Part shown: positions 10,483 through 18,466 of the stretch, in pieces | How the letters are laid out: every line of letters begins with the position of its first letter | Position numbering within the stretch: position 1 is the first letter of the stretch | Assembly: GCF_000023785.1 (NCBI RefSeq) | Contig: NC_012982.1 | Location: 1 to 64,000, forward strand | Source: Hirschia baltica ATCC 49814 | GTDB lineage: Bacteria; Pseudomonadota; Alphaproteobacteria; Caulobacterales; Hyphomonadaceae | Length of the DNA: 64,000 nucleotides | Direction: 5' to 3' | The notes under the pieces: model-generated | Database searches by the model: none | What the model saw: only the letters and a program-made list of their open reading frames with translations | Told to the model about the DNA's origin: nothing | Program-made: the position numbers and the translations under genes

Positions 10483-10497
10483 TTAAAGGAAATTTAA
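10483..10497. promoter_or_regulatory. Possible CtrA box (TTAA-N7-TTAA)
   Basis: TTAAAGGAAATTTAA has the TTAA-N7-TTAA spacing of CtrA-binding sites in Caulobacterales and relatives. It lies just after the porin stop and about 100 bases before the NtrZ-like gene. It is also a short inverted repeat in AT-rich DNA, so a chance match is quite possible. Confidence 0.3.
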
Positions 10498-10594
10498 GCT
10501 TTATTCCGCACTTTTGGAGGAATTACACTTTCCGACAGGCGCCGATGGTAGTAGGTAGGAGGGTGTGGAATAAATATTTTTTATTTGGGTTGTT

Positions 10595-11050
10595 ATGAAA
10601 CTTTTCGCTGGTCTTTTAATTTCTGCTGCTATGTTTGCTGCACCTGCTTGGGCTGATGAGCCACAAGTTGTTGAGTCAACTGTAGCTGAATTTGAAACAA
10701 ATAGCGCACCAATAAAATGGTATGAAAGTTTTGTTTACAAAGCGAATGAAGATGCTGAAAAGAAATCATTTCTAGTCGCACCTACTACTGAAACTGATGA
10801 GTTTGGGTTGGCTTGGAGTGGAAATGGTCGTTGGGGGCTGACCCTTGATATGACACGTCGTTCAGGTGATGATGTGCATGTGCTTCCTGAAGAAGAAATC
10901 ACAGCTGGTGCTTTCTATCAGTTCTCACCTCGCTTCCGTATTGGTGGCGGGATTAGTATTGGTGGAGAAAGACTTTCTCAAGATACATCAAGCTGGGTCG
11001 ATCAAGAGAATGAAACTGGTGTTCGCATCGAGTCTGCTTTTTCTTTCTAA
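10595..11050 (+). CDS. NtrZ-like periplasmic protein
   Basis: A small exported protein: signal peptide (about residues 1-20, cleaved after APAWA), a variable acidic segment, then a compact domain WSGNGRWGLTLDMTRRSG...LPEEEITAGAFYQFSPRFRIGGGISIGGE. This pattern resembles the NtrZ family. In Caulobacter, NtrZ is a periplasmic protein reported to influence the NtrY-NtrX two-component system. The beta-rich C-terminus ending in ESAFSF could alternatively mark a small outer-membrane protein. The assignment rests on my memory of the family pattern, and no NtrY or NtrX gene is in the window. Confidence 0.55.
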   Translation: MKLFAGLLISAAMFAAPAWADEPQVVESTVAEFETNSAPIKWYESFVYKANEDAEKKSFLVAPTTETDEFGLAWSGNGRWGLTLDMTRRSGDDVHVLPEEEITAGAFYQFSPRFRIGGGISIGGERLSQDTSSWVDQENETGVRIESAFSF

Positions 11051-11067
11051 ACTTCAACTATTTGAAT

Positions 11068-11694
11068 TCATGTAAAGCCGTCGACACCTGCATATCCTGC
11101 ATGTTGGATGATTGCATGTGCATTTTTAGGGTTTAATCCACCTAATCCGTAAATTGGAATTTGCGACTCCTGACACAAAAACCTTAGTTTTGCTGGACCC
11201 ATCGCATTGGGTGCGGATGGACTGCGACTTGGAAAAACAGCCGAGACAAAGCAAGCATCAAAATTCAATTTACCTGCATTTGAAATCTGTCTGAATGAAT
11301 GGGCAGAGCAGGTATTAAGTTTGTAAAACCGTTTATGTTGTAAAAAGTGTCTGATGTATTTTTTTGGCCAATGGACTCCATCTGGCTGAATAAAATCAGC
11401 GAGTTTTGGGTCATGAGATATTATCAGTTTCAAACGATTTTTTCTGGCTATGATCTTTAGCTCTTCTCCAATAGTGAAACGATCATTTTTACCAAAATGC
11501 CGATATAGTATTCCACTGCCTTGAGGCAATTGCCTTGCAATGGAAACCGGATCAGGTGTTCGGTTTGGATCTGTTACAAATATGCTTGCTGGTAAAACAG
11601 ATTCCAATCGAGCAGGTTTTCTAGATAAGAAATATGCACGATTTACAGATAGAAGCTTGCGACGATCGGAAGTTTGCGGTTCAACAAAACTCAT
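11068..11694 (-). CDS. Thiamine phosphate synthase / TenI-like protein
   Basis: A TIM-barrel protein of the ThiE/TenI family, about 208 residues. ThiE joins HMP-PP and HET-P to make thiamine phosphate. Family traits are FDACFVSAVFPSRSPSAPNAMGPAKLRFL, which matches the phosphate-loop region of ThiE, and YGLGGLNPKNAHAI near the C-terminus, matching the usual ALGGI-x-PENA. The N-terminal half is divergent, so it may be a TenI-like homologue without synthase activity. I start at 11694 (MSFVEPQ) because the in-frame extension lies on top of yggS. Its start codon abuts or overlaps that of the divergent yggS. Confidence 0.7.
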   Translation of the reverse strand: MSFVEPQTSDRRKLLSVNRAYFLSRKPARLESVLPASIFVTDPNRTPDPVSIARQLPQGSGILYRHFGKNDRFTIGEELKIIARKNRLKLIISHDPKLADFIQPDGVHWPKKYIRHFLQHKRFYKLNTCSAHSFRQISNAGKLNFDACFVSAVFPSRSPSAPNAMGPAKLRFLCQESQIPIYGLGGLNPKNAHAIIQHAGYAGVDGFT

Positions 11695-11695
11695 G

Positions 11696-12382
11696 ATGCA
11701 AACACCTGATCTTTCTATTTCCGAGCGACGCGCAGATATATTAGCACGTATTAAAAAAACCGCCCTTTCAAAAGGGGTGGACCCGCAATCTATCACTTTA
11801 ACCGCTGTTTCCAAAGTACAACCAGAAAACAGAATAGAGGATATGTTGGCAATAGGTCAGCGTGTCTATGGAGAGAATAGAGTTCAAGAAGCGTTTGAAC
11901 GCTGGGGTGAACGTAAACAACAAATCCCTGATTTGAAGCTGAGATTGATTGGTCCATTGCAAACCAATAAGGCTGAGGAAGCAGTTAGATTATTTGATGT
12001 CATTGAAACCATTGATAGGCTGAAGCTTGCCCAGTCTATTGCAAAAGCGGTACAGAAAACTGGAAAAAACCCAGAATTATTTGTTCAAGTTAACACAGGA
12101 GAGGAAGATCAAAAGGCTGGTATACTTCCTGGAGAAGTAGATGATTTCTTAAAACAAATCGTCAGTGAATTTAGCCTGAAAATATCAGGTTTAATGTGCA
12201 TTCCACCTGTTGATGAACCCGCTGGACCCCATTTTGCCCTGCTTAGAAAAATAGCAAATCGAAACGGAATTTCTAAATTATCAATGGGAATGAGTAGTGA
12301 TTTTGAAACTGCAATAGGTTTTGGGGCGACGCATGTGAGAGTCGGATCTGCATTATTTGGTGAGCGCATCCCCAAAGCATAA
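11696..12382 (+). CDS. YggS/PROSC family pyridoxal-phosphate homeostasis protein
   Basis: PLP-binding single-domain protein of the alanine-racemase fold that buffers free pyridoxal phosphate; no catalytic activity is established for the family. Diagnostic stretches are LTAVSKVQP (the Lys that binds PLP), YGENRVQEA, LIGPLQTNK and LSMGMSSDFETAIGFGATHVRVGSALFGER near the C-terminus. The length of 228 residues is typical. Two adjacent ATGs at 11693 and 11696 are possible; neither has a strong Shine-Dalgarno sequence. An apparent longer frame from 11540 lies over the divergent thiE-like gene and is not conserved. Confidence 0.9.
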   Translation: MQTPDLSISERRADILARIKKTALSKGVDPQSITLTAVSKVQPENRIEDMLAIGQRVYGENRVQEAFERWGERKQQIPDLKLRLIGPLQTNKAEEAVRLFDVIETIDRLKLAQSIAKAVQKTGKNPELFVQVNTGEEDQKAGILPGEVDDFLKQIVSEFSLKISGLMCIPPVDEPAGPHFALLRKIANRNGISKLSMGMSSDFETAIGFGATHVRVGSALFGERIPKA

Positions 12383-12389
12383 GCGAAGC

Positions 12390-12911
12390 TTAGCCAATTT
12401 TCACGTAATCGCCTATTTGAGCATCCTCGAGTAATTCGAGTAAATGTTCTTTGGCAAGCGCAACGCAACCTTCTGTGCCCTCATACTCATTTCTTTTAAT
12501 ATGCATGAAGATTGCGCTTCCATTTCCCAGAATGGGCGGTTGATCATTATAACCTAGCTCTACGATAATATCGTATACGCCATCATCACGCCAAAGTTTC
12601 TCATGGCTGTATGCATAAGGCAGATTCACAAGACGATTGTAGTTTTCTGTGTCTTCCGGGTCGTCACTCCATCCCATTGAGGGAGATAGAGCAAATGTTT
12701 CTAACTTAGTTTCTGGGCAATTTAGCCTATCTGGCCGATAAAAAACACGCCTTATCGGCCATTCACCAATGGGACTTTTATTATCTCCCTCGCGTTTAAG
12801 GTTTGCGAGGATTAGCCCTTTTTTTCCAAGTGAACAACGATAGCTTTTGTCCTTCCAAGAGATCACAGAGCTCTCATTTGCTCTAAAATTCGCGTGATAA
12901 TAGCTACTCAT
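12390..12911 (-). CDS. L,D-transpeptidase (YkuD catalytic domain)
   Basis: A YkuD-fold protein of about 173 residues, expected to make 3-3 peptidoglycan cross-links or attach proteins to peptidoglycan. The catalytic motif is visible as HIKRNEYEGTEGCVAL (His...Thr-x-Gly-Cys), preceded by KREGDNKSPIGEWPI, the conserved TPxG-like region. No signal peptide is evident, so export is uncertain; a GTG 12 bases upstream does not add one. It converges on yggS with a seven-base gap. Its position beside the CenR-type regulator fits an envelope role. Confidence 0.82.
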   Translation of the reverse strand: MSSYYHANFRANESSVISWKDKSYRCSLGKKGLILANLKREGDNKSPIGEWPIRRVFYRPDRLNCPETKLETFALSPSMGWSDDPEDTENYNRLVNLPYAYSHEKLWRDDGVYDIIVELGYNDQPPILGNGSAIFMHIKRNEYEGTEGCVALAKEHLLELLEDAQIGDYVKIG

Positions 12912-13016
12912 CTCTTCCACCACTCAATAACAATGCTTACATTCTAATCTAATGTATAGATTTTGGCCTTAATTCTATGACCATAATCTAAAGACAACCA
13001 TTGTGAGGAGATCAAC

Positions 13017-13703
13017 GTGTCGCAAATTAAGACCATTCTTATCGTAGATGATGATAATGACCTGCGTGAGGCGTTGGCAGAGCAATTTGAGCGGCATGAA
13101 GGATTTTCTATAATTCAAGCGCACAATGCGACTGAAGGAATGAACTTGGCTGAAGCTGAAAAGCCAGATCTTGTTATACTCGATGTAGAGATGCCTGATA
13201 TGGATGGCCGTGATGCTTGCAAATTAATGCGGAAACATGGTCTTCGTGTTCCCGTCATAATGTTGACGGGTCAAGATTCTGATTCAGATATGGTGCTTGG
13301 TTTGGATTCCGGCGCTAATGATTACGTTGCTAAACCCTTTAAATTCACAGTGTTACTCGCTCGCGTGCGTGCGCATTTACGGACATTTGAACAAAGCGAA
13401 GATGCAACTTTTAAAGTCGGGCCGTATGAATTTAGACCTTCTATGAAGTCTTTGACGGATGAAGCTGGCAAGAAAATACGTCTGACCGAAAAAGAAACGA
13501 ATATTTTGAAATATTTGTATCGTGCCGAAGGCAAAGCTGTTGCGAGGGAAGAGCTTCTATCAGAAGTGTGGGGTTACAATGCAAATGTAACCACCCACAC
13601 ACTAGAAACTCATATCTATCGATTGCGCCAGAAAATTGAACCTGACCCACAACATGCGTATCTGTTGATTACAGAAACGGGTGGATACAGGCTGCAATTA
13701 TAG
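13017..13703 (+). CDS. cenR: OmpR-family response regulator, CenR-like
   Basis: Two-component regulator of 228 residues. The receiver domain (about residues 1-120) has acidic residues DDD at 11-13, phospho-acceptor Asp56 in LVILDVEMP, Thr84 and Lys106. A winged-helix DNA-binding domain follows (about 130-228) with TTHTLETHIYRLRQKIE. Sequence and position near parAB, leuS, xthA and ftsK match what I recall of Caulobacter CenR, an essential cell-envelope regulator whose kinase CenK is encoded elsewhere. The start is a GTG preceded by GAGGAG at good spacing. No histidine kinase lies nearby. Confidence 0.75.
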   Translation: MSQIKTILIVDDDNDLREALAEQFERHEGFSIIQAHNATEGMNLAEAEKPDLVILDVEMPDMDGRDACKLMRKHGLRVPVIMLTGQDSDSDMVLGLDSGANDYVAKPFKFTVLLARVRAHLRTFEQSEDATFKVGPYEFRPSMKSLTDEAGKKIRLTEKETNILKYLYRAEGKAVAREELLSEVWGYNANVTTHTLETHIYRLRQKIEPDPQHAYLLITETGGYRLQL

Positions 13704-13712
13704 GGTTTGCTT

Positions 13713-14522
13713 TTAAACAGCAGATTTTAGATTAATCGTTACAGGTGCGTGATCGGATGGTTTTTCACCGCCGCGGTCATCTTTGTGAATTTCATAGCTA
13801 GCCGGATCGGTGAGGGGAGTGGCTGCTCTGTTTGCCCAAATGTGATCTAGGCGGCGGCCTCTGTTAGATTTTTCCCAATCTTTTGCGCGATAGCTCCACC
13901 ATGAGTACAGTTTTTCTTTGTCTTCATGCTTCACGCGAGCAATGTCAGCAAAACCACCTTCTTTTAGAATACGATCTACTGCTTGAGTTTCTATTGGTGT
14001 GTGACTGACAACTTTCAGCAATTGTTTGTGTGACCAAACATCATGCTCTCTGGGTGCAACATTTATATCGCCAACAACAATAAGCGGCTGTGAATCATTT
14101 GACCGAGCCGAATAAGTTTTTTCCATGCGCGCGAGGAATTCAAGCTTGTGTGCAAATTTATCATTGATTGTAGGGTCAGGCTCATCACCACCAGCTGGCA
14201 CATATAGATTGTGAACTTCTACACCTGCAACGCGTACTGATATTGCTCTAGCTTCTTCACGTATACAGAAATCGGGTGTTTCTAACCGTTCTAATGGATA
14301 CCGCGACCCAATAGCGACGCCATGCATTCCTTTTTGTCCAGCAATCTCAACATAGGGGAGGCCGGCCTCTTCAAATGCTTTAAGCGGATATTCCGCTTCG
14401 CGGCATTTTATTTCTTGAAGGCACAAAATATCTGGCTTTTCGCGTGCAATAAAATCAGCCACGCGAGGCATGCGCAAACGGACGGAATTTATATTCCAAG
14501 AAGTTAAACGAAGATCTGTCAT
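13713..14522 (-). CDS. xthA: Exodeoxyribonuclease III / AP endonuclease
   Basis: Mg-dependent AP endonuclease and 3' exonuclease of base-excision repair. Family motifs are present: LRLTSWNINSVR at the N-terminus, LCLQEIKC with the metal-binding Glu, NLYVPAGGDEPD, IVVGDINVAPRE, RRLDHIWAN and SDHAPV at the C-terminus. The length of 269 residues is normal. There is no obvious Shine-Dalgarno sequence, and the ATG lies within a small inverted repeat (CATAGA/TCTATG, 14520-14537). The gene is preceded by a structured non-coding region and converges on the CenR-like gene with a nine-base gap. Confidence 0.93.
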   Translation of the reverse strand: MTDLRLTSWNINSVRLRMPRVADFIAREKPDILCLQEIKCREAEYPLKAFEEAGLPYVEIAGQKGMHGVAIGSRYPLERLETPDFCIREEARAISVRVAGVEVHNLYVPAGGDEPDPTINDKFAHKLEFLARMEKTYSARSNDSQPLIVVGDINVAPREHDVWSHKQLLKVVSHTPIETQAVDRILKEGGFADIARVKHEDKEKLYSWWSYRAKDWEKSNRGRRLDHIWANRAATPLTDPASYEIHKDDRGGEKPSDHAPVTINLKSAV

Positions 14523-14599
14523 AGATTTAGGTCTATGGAGCGTTGCGAATTATTGCAAGCCATCAAATGTAAGGCTGCATAGCAATAATGAACAAAATG

Positions 14600-14747
14600 A
14601 AGAACAAACAAATGCGCCCGACTGCGGGGAACAATCGGGCGCGATAAATTGTGGTATTCGAGGAGGGGATAGCTCCCTTTCAACCAGATCAGTTCAGAAA
14701 AAGCCTGCGGGGGGAAACCAAGCCTTCGTATTGAAACTGACGTGGTA
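14600..14747 (-). ncRNA. Candidate structured RNA or transcribed leader upstream of xthA
   Basis: The 332 bases between xthA and lolA (14523-14854) contain no credible gene but clear structure when read on the minus strand. First, TCAGTT pairs with AACTGA around a loop carrying a run of six C. Next is a hairpin AAAGGGA-GCTA-TCCCCTC (14663-14680). Last, an eight-base-pair stem GCGCCCGA/TCGGGCGC (14614-14642) has a loop containing TTCCCCGCAG and is followed by a T-rich stretch, like a Rho-independent terminator. The motif CCCCGCAG occurs in both the first and last loops. It could be a trans-acting small RNA with C-rich loops or an attenuator for xthA. Boundaries are approximate and the 5' end is unknown. 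Confidence 0.4.
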
Positions 14748-14854
14748 AAATTGACACATAAAAATCTAAAATACAATAAGTTTTATTTTATTTTTTTGTG
14801 TGACCAAAAGGTCGACAGACACAATGTTGGCTTAATTGTGAGTCCTGCGTCCAT

Positions 14855-15538
14855 TTAACGACGGTCTCTATTGTCCTCATCTTCAAGAACAAAGAGACGA
14901 GGGCTGATATTTCCATTCAATTCCATGTCGAATAAATCTACACGCGTTTCATTTCCAAGCCCATCTATCGTCACCCATCCCATGAGATCATAGTTTTCTT
15001 TAGAAAATTTCAGAAAAACTAATCCATCAATAGCTTCATCACCATTCTTGGGGTTGTCTTCTATGACAACGAGGTGGGAATCTGGAAGTGATCTGACATC
15101 AAGAATAGTTGTATCCTCAGCTAGGTTGAGTGTTTTCTTGAGAAAGTGCTTTAACGGCGTCGCAGATAAAGGTGCACGATCGATTGTGTCTAATTCTTTA
15201 TCCTCAATCGCGACCGTTGTTCCATCTGAAACAATTAAATACGGGGTAGGGGCGGCATATTCAAAACGAACGCGCCCTGGACGCCGAAGATAAAAATCAC
15301 CTGTTGTGATTTCTCCCATTGCGTCCGTTTGTTTGAAGCCGCCGCGTGCTGTTTTTGTATCAGCCATTCTCGCATTGATTTTGGTAAGAAGTTCGTTGTT
15401 TTGAAAATCAACAGCGGGGGCAATTGCTTGGTTGGCACTCTCAACAATTTCAATTTGTTGATTTGGCAAAGTATCCACATCTTGAGCAGGTGCTGCAAAA
15501 GCTATGAATAACGGGATAAGGGAGGATGCAATAATCAT
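14855..15538 (-). CDS. lolA: Outer-membrane lipoprotein carrier protein LolA
   Basis: Periplasmic chaperone that takes lipoproteins from the inner-membrane LolCDE complex to the outer membrane. A signal peptide covers about residues 1-19 (cleavage after FAAPA). The LolA fold is recognised by ARGGFKQTDAMGEITTGDFYLRRPGRVRFEY, the conserved F-x-Q...G-x-hxhxRPGxhRaxY pattern, and by later strands. It has 227 residues including a poorly conserved N-terminal linker. It lies downstream of ftsK on the same strand with a 133-base gap carrying an inverted repeat. Confidence 0.88.
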   Translation of the reverse strand: MIIASSLIPLFIAFAAPAQDVDTLPNQQIEIVESANQAIAPAVDFQNNELLTKINARMADTKTARGGFKQTDAMGEITTGDFYLRRPGRVRFEYAAPTPYLIVSDGTTVAIEDKELDTIDRAPLSATPLKHFLKKTLNLAEDTTILDVRSLPDSHLVVIEDNPKNGDEAIDGLVFLKFSKENYDLMGWVTIDGLGNETRVDLFDMELNGNISPRLFVLEDEDNRDRR

Positions 15539-15620
15539 AATGGTAGAATTAAACTCAGGCTCGGCGAAAACAAGACGCTTAAAAGGAAATCTTGCCTAAA
15601 TTGGCCTGATTTTATGAATA

Positions 15621-15657
15621 GGGGTTCAGCTAGATAGGCTTTTATTCGCTAAACCCC
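15621..15657 (-). terminator. Inverted repeat between ftsK and lolA, possible weak terminator
   Basis: GGGGTTCAGC and GCTAAACCCC pair over nine positions with one mismatch, enclosing a 17-base loop. No U-tract follows on the minus strand, so intrinsic termination is doubtful. It may act as a processing or attenuating hairpin between the two co-directional genes. Confidence 0.3.
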
Positions 15658-15671
15658 GCATTATGGTCATT

Positions 15672-18254
15672 TCAGGCGGCGTTATCCTCAGGCATTAGAA
15701 TTTCACGTTTCCCTGCATGGTTGGCCGCACTAACCAAACCTTCGCTTTCCATACGTTCAATAAGGGATGCGGCGCGGTTATACCCAATACGAAGTTTACG
15801 TTGGATATAAGAGGTCGATGCTCTTTTGTCGCGGCGCACGATTTGGATGGCTTCTCGGTAAAGGTCTTCTTCCACATCACCAGAAGAGACACCCATGGCG
15901 GCGTCAGCGACAGACACGTCTTCTTCTGGTTCGTCGGTTAGTCCTTCAACATAGGATGGCTCACCAGTATCTTTCAGGAAGTTTACAACTGCTTCAACTT
16001 CTTCATCAGACACAAAAGGACCGTGCACACGGTTTAGTTTTCCACCCGATGCTTGATACAATAAGTCACCCATACCAAGGAGCTGTTCGGCACCTTGCTC
16101 TCCCAATATTGTACGCGAGTCGATTTTGGTCGTAACCATGTATGATATACGGGTAGGGAAGTTGGCCTTAATTGTACCTGTGATGACATCAACAGATGGA
16201 CGTTGGGTTGCTGTGATCAGGTGAATACCCGCAGCACGCGCCATTTGCGCTAGACGCTGAATTAAAGCTTCAATTTCTTTACCTGCAACAATCATCAGGT
16301 CGGCCATCTCATCAATCACCACAACAATGTGAGGCATTGGGCGCATATCAATGATTTCATTTTCCCAGATTGGCTCGCCGGTGTCGCTATTATATCCGGT
16401 TTGAATTGGACGTGTGTAGGTTTCACCTGACTCGCGGGCTTCGGATGCTTTCTTGTTGAAGCCTGAGATATTCCGGACACCCATTTTGGACATAACTTCG
16501 TAACGGCTTTCCATTTCCCGTACTGTCCATTTTAGGGCTGCAACTGCTTTATTCGGGTCTATCACAACAGGGGAAAGTAGGTGGGGGATGCCTTCATAGA
16601 TTGAAAGCTCAAGCATTTTTGGGTCGATCATAATGAATCGACATTCTTCTGGGGTCAGTTTGTACAGCAATGATAGGATCATCGCATTGATACCAACGGA
16701 TTTACCTGAACCTGTTGTACCCGCAATCAAAAGGTGAGGCATTTTAGCAAGGTCGGCGACTGTCGATTCACCACCAATATTTTCACCGAGCGCAAGTGGT
16801 AGAGATGCACGAGAGCGTGTGAAAGCTTTCGAAGATAGTAGGTCACGGAAGTAAACTGTTTCACGGTCATCATTTGGAAGTTCTATACCGATGGCATTTC
16901 TGCCAGGGACAACAGCCACACGTGCAGCTGTGGCACTCATTGAACGAGCAATATCCTCAGCTAGAGAGATAACACGAGATGATTTTGTTCCGGGCGCAGG
17001 CTCAAATTCAAATAGGGTTACAACAGGACCGGGACGAACTTCTGATATTCGACCTTTAACCCCGAAATCTCCCAATACGACTTGTAGCAATTCTGCCATT
17101 TCAAGCAATTTCGTTTCATCATGATCTGAACGACGCTCTGGTGGAAGTTGAAGTAGATCAATTGGAGGTAAACGGCTGCCATCATTGAGGATTGGAGCTG
17201 AGATAGAAGATTGAGGTGTTGCTGGTTGAGGTGCTCTCACTGGTTTAACAGAAACAGGCGCAGGAGCGGGTGCCTTAGCAGGCATGTCTGTATTTGGCTG
17301 AGATGCTCGGTTACCAAAGAGCGTTGATTTAGGAGTTGTTTCCTCGATAATTGACGAAGCCGGCTGTGTTTCTACGACTTTTTCTGCCAAACGTTGTCGG
17401 ACGGGAATAGTAGGTCGTTCAGAGTTTTCGATATTGCGTAGGAAGTTGTCTTCTAAATGTGGCTCCATTTTTTCCGGATCAGGCAAAGCAGCTTGTTGAG
17501 GGTTTCGGCTTCTCATATTCTCGAAGAAAGAGTTTGCACGATCACGCAACCCTGCCACATCGCGAATTTCAGCTTCATCATGTTCGGTAACAACTTCCAT
17601 CGGAATTGCTTTTCCGCGCTTAAATGAGTTCCACATTTGACCAATTGTTCTGAAAACAGCAATTCCATCATCAGCGCCAAGGCCCATAGCAATGGCCGCA
17701 AACAAAACACCAGCAATACCGGTTGTAATGGACGCTAGTAAAACAGGATCAGGTGCCCCAAAAGCTGCAAACGGTATAGATGCAAAATGGTTTAATCTTT
17801 CGCCTGCCATACCTCCAAGTCCCGTTGCCAATGGCCAATTGCTTGGGATGGGCCATCCAGCCAAACAAATACATGTCATACTAATTGCCATCATGCCCCA
17901 GAACCAACGAGAAGGGCGACGTGGGCCAATGCCAAATGTACGGTAAACACCGCCAATCATAAGGCCAAAACCGGCTAGCCATGCTGTCCATCCAAATGAT
18001 TGCATTAGAAGGTCAGCAGCGACAGCTCCTGTAGAACCAAACAGATTTGAGGTTTCTGCATCCGATGCGACGTTTAAACTAGGGTCTGTTGGTGAATGGG
18101 AACCGTAGGCTCCACAAATAAACACGCCCAGGGCAAATGCCATAACGCCAGTCATCATTCGATGAAATCCGCTAGGTTTACGACCTGGGATTTGATATTC
18201 AGCATCAATGTGCTGTTGATGCTGCACGCGATTTGAAAGTTGCGTAGAAGGCAT
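15672..18254 (-). CDS. ftsK: DNA translocase FtsK
   Basis: Membrane-anchored, ATP-driven DNA pump acting at the division septum to clear and orient chromosome termini. Four hydrophobic segments lie in the first 200 residues, followed by a Pro/Ala-rich linker. The motor domain has Walker A GTTGSGKS near residue 515 and Walker [14 protein letters not shown]-terminal gamma winged-helix domain ([31 protein letters not shown]) reads KOPS-type sequences. I choose the ATG at 18254 (MPSTQL), preceded by GAGGA, over an ATG 15 bases upstream that lacks one. About 860 residues; the linker is shorter than in E. coli, as is usual outside Enterobacteria. Confidence 0.95.
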   Translation of the reverse strand: MPSTQLSNRVQHQQHIDAEYQIPGRKPSGFHRMMTGVMAFALGVFICGAYGSHSPTDPSLNVASDAETSNLFGSTGAVAADLLMQSFGWTAWLAGFGLMIGGVYRTFGIGPRRPSRWFWGMMAISMTCICLAGWPIPSNWPLATGLGGMAGERLNHFASIPFAAFGAPDPVLLASITTGIAGVLFAAIAMGLGADDGIAVFRTIGQMWNSFKRGKAIPMEVVTEHDEAEIRDVAGLRDRANSFFENMRSRNPQQAALPDPEKMEPHLEDNFLRNIENSERPTIPVRQRLAEKVVETQPASSIIEETTPKSTLFGNRASQPNTDMPAKAPAPAPVSVKPVRAPQPATPQSSISAPILNDGSRLPPIDLLQLPPERRSDHDETKLLEMAELLQVVLGDFGVKGRISEVRPGPVVTLFEFEPAPGTKSSRVISLAEDIARSMSATAARVAVVPGRNAIGIELPNDDRETVYFRDLLSSKAFTRSRASLPLALGENIGGESTVADLAKMPHLLIAGTTGSGKSVGINAMILSLLYKLTPEECRFIMIDPKMLELSIYEGIPHLLSPVVIDPNKAVAALKWTVREMESRYEVMSKMGVRNISGFNKKASEARESGETYTRPIQTGYNSDTGEPIWENEIIDMRPMPHIVVVIDEMADLMIVAGKEIEALIQRLAQMARAAGIHLITATQRPSVDVITGTIKANFPTRISYMVTTKIDSRTILGEQGAEQLLGMGDLLYQASGGKLNRVHGPFVSDEEVEAVVNFLKDTGEPSYVEGLTDEPEEDVSVADAAMGVSSGDVEEDLYREAIQIVRRDKRASTSYIQRKLRIGYNRAASLIERMESEGLVSAANHAGKREILMPEDNAA

Positions 18255-18400
18255 TTGCGGCGTCCTCATGACAAGGGAGTGAAGGTTATCTGCCTCTACC
18301 TTGACGCCTGCCTCTTAACGAGGCGCAAACGGAATGTGATTTCTTTGTGTTTTTGATGAAATTTATTTTCGTGATTAGCCATAATCACTGAAAAAAGAAA

Positions 18401-18428
18401 AACCCCCAACATTTGTATGTCGGGGGTT
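18401..18428 (-). terminator. Rho-independent terminator of amtB
   Basis: AACCCCC/GGGGGTT with an inner ACAT/ATGT stem forms a strong hairpin. On the minus strand it is followed by a T-rich run (TTTCTTTTTT). It lies 39 bases after the amtB stop. Confidence 0.88.
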
Positions 18429-18466
18429 AAACGTAATTCGAGTTCTAAAAATTAGATCGTCAGATC

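Noticed and set aside
11540-11692. In-frame N-terminal extension of yggS
   Set aside because: The translated extension is antisense to the thiE-like gene and unlike any YggS N-terminus, so the shorter start is used.
14620-14740. 6S RNA on either strand
   Set aside because: A GCCTGCGG motif recalls the 3' side of E. coli 6S RNA, but I could not build the long closing stem and central bubble. Left as an unassigned structured region.
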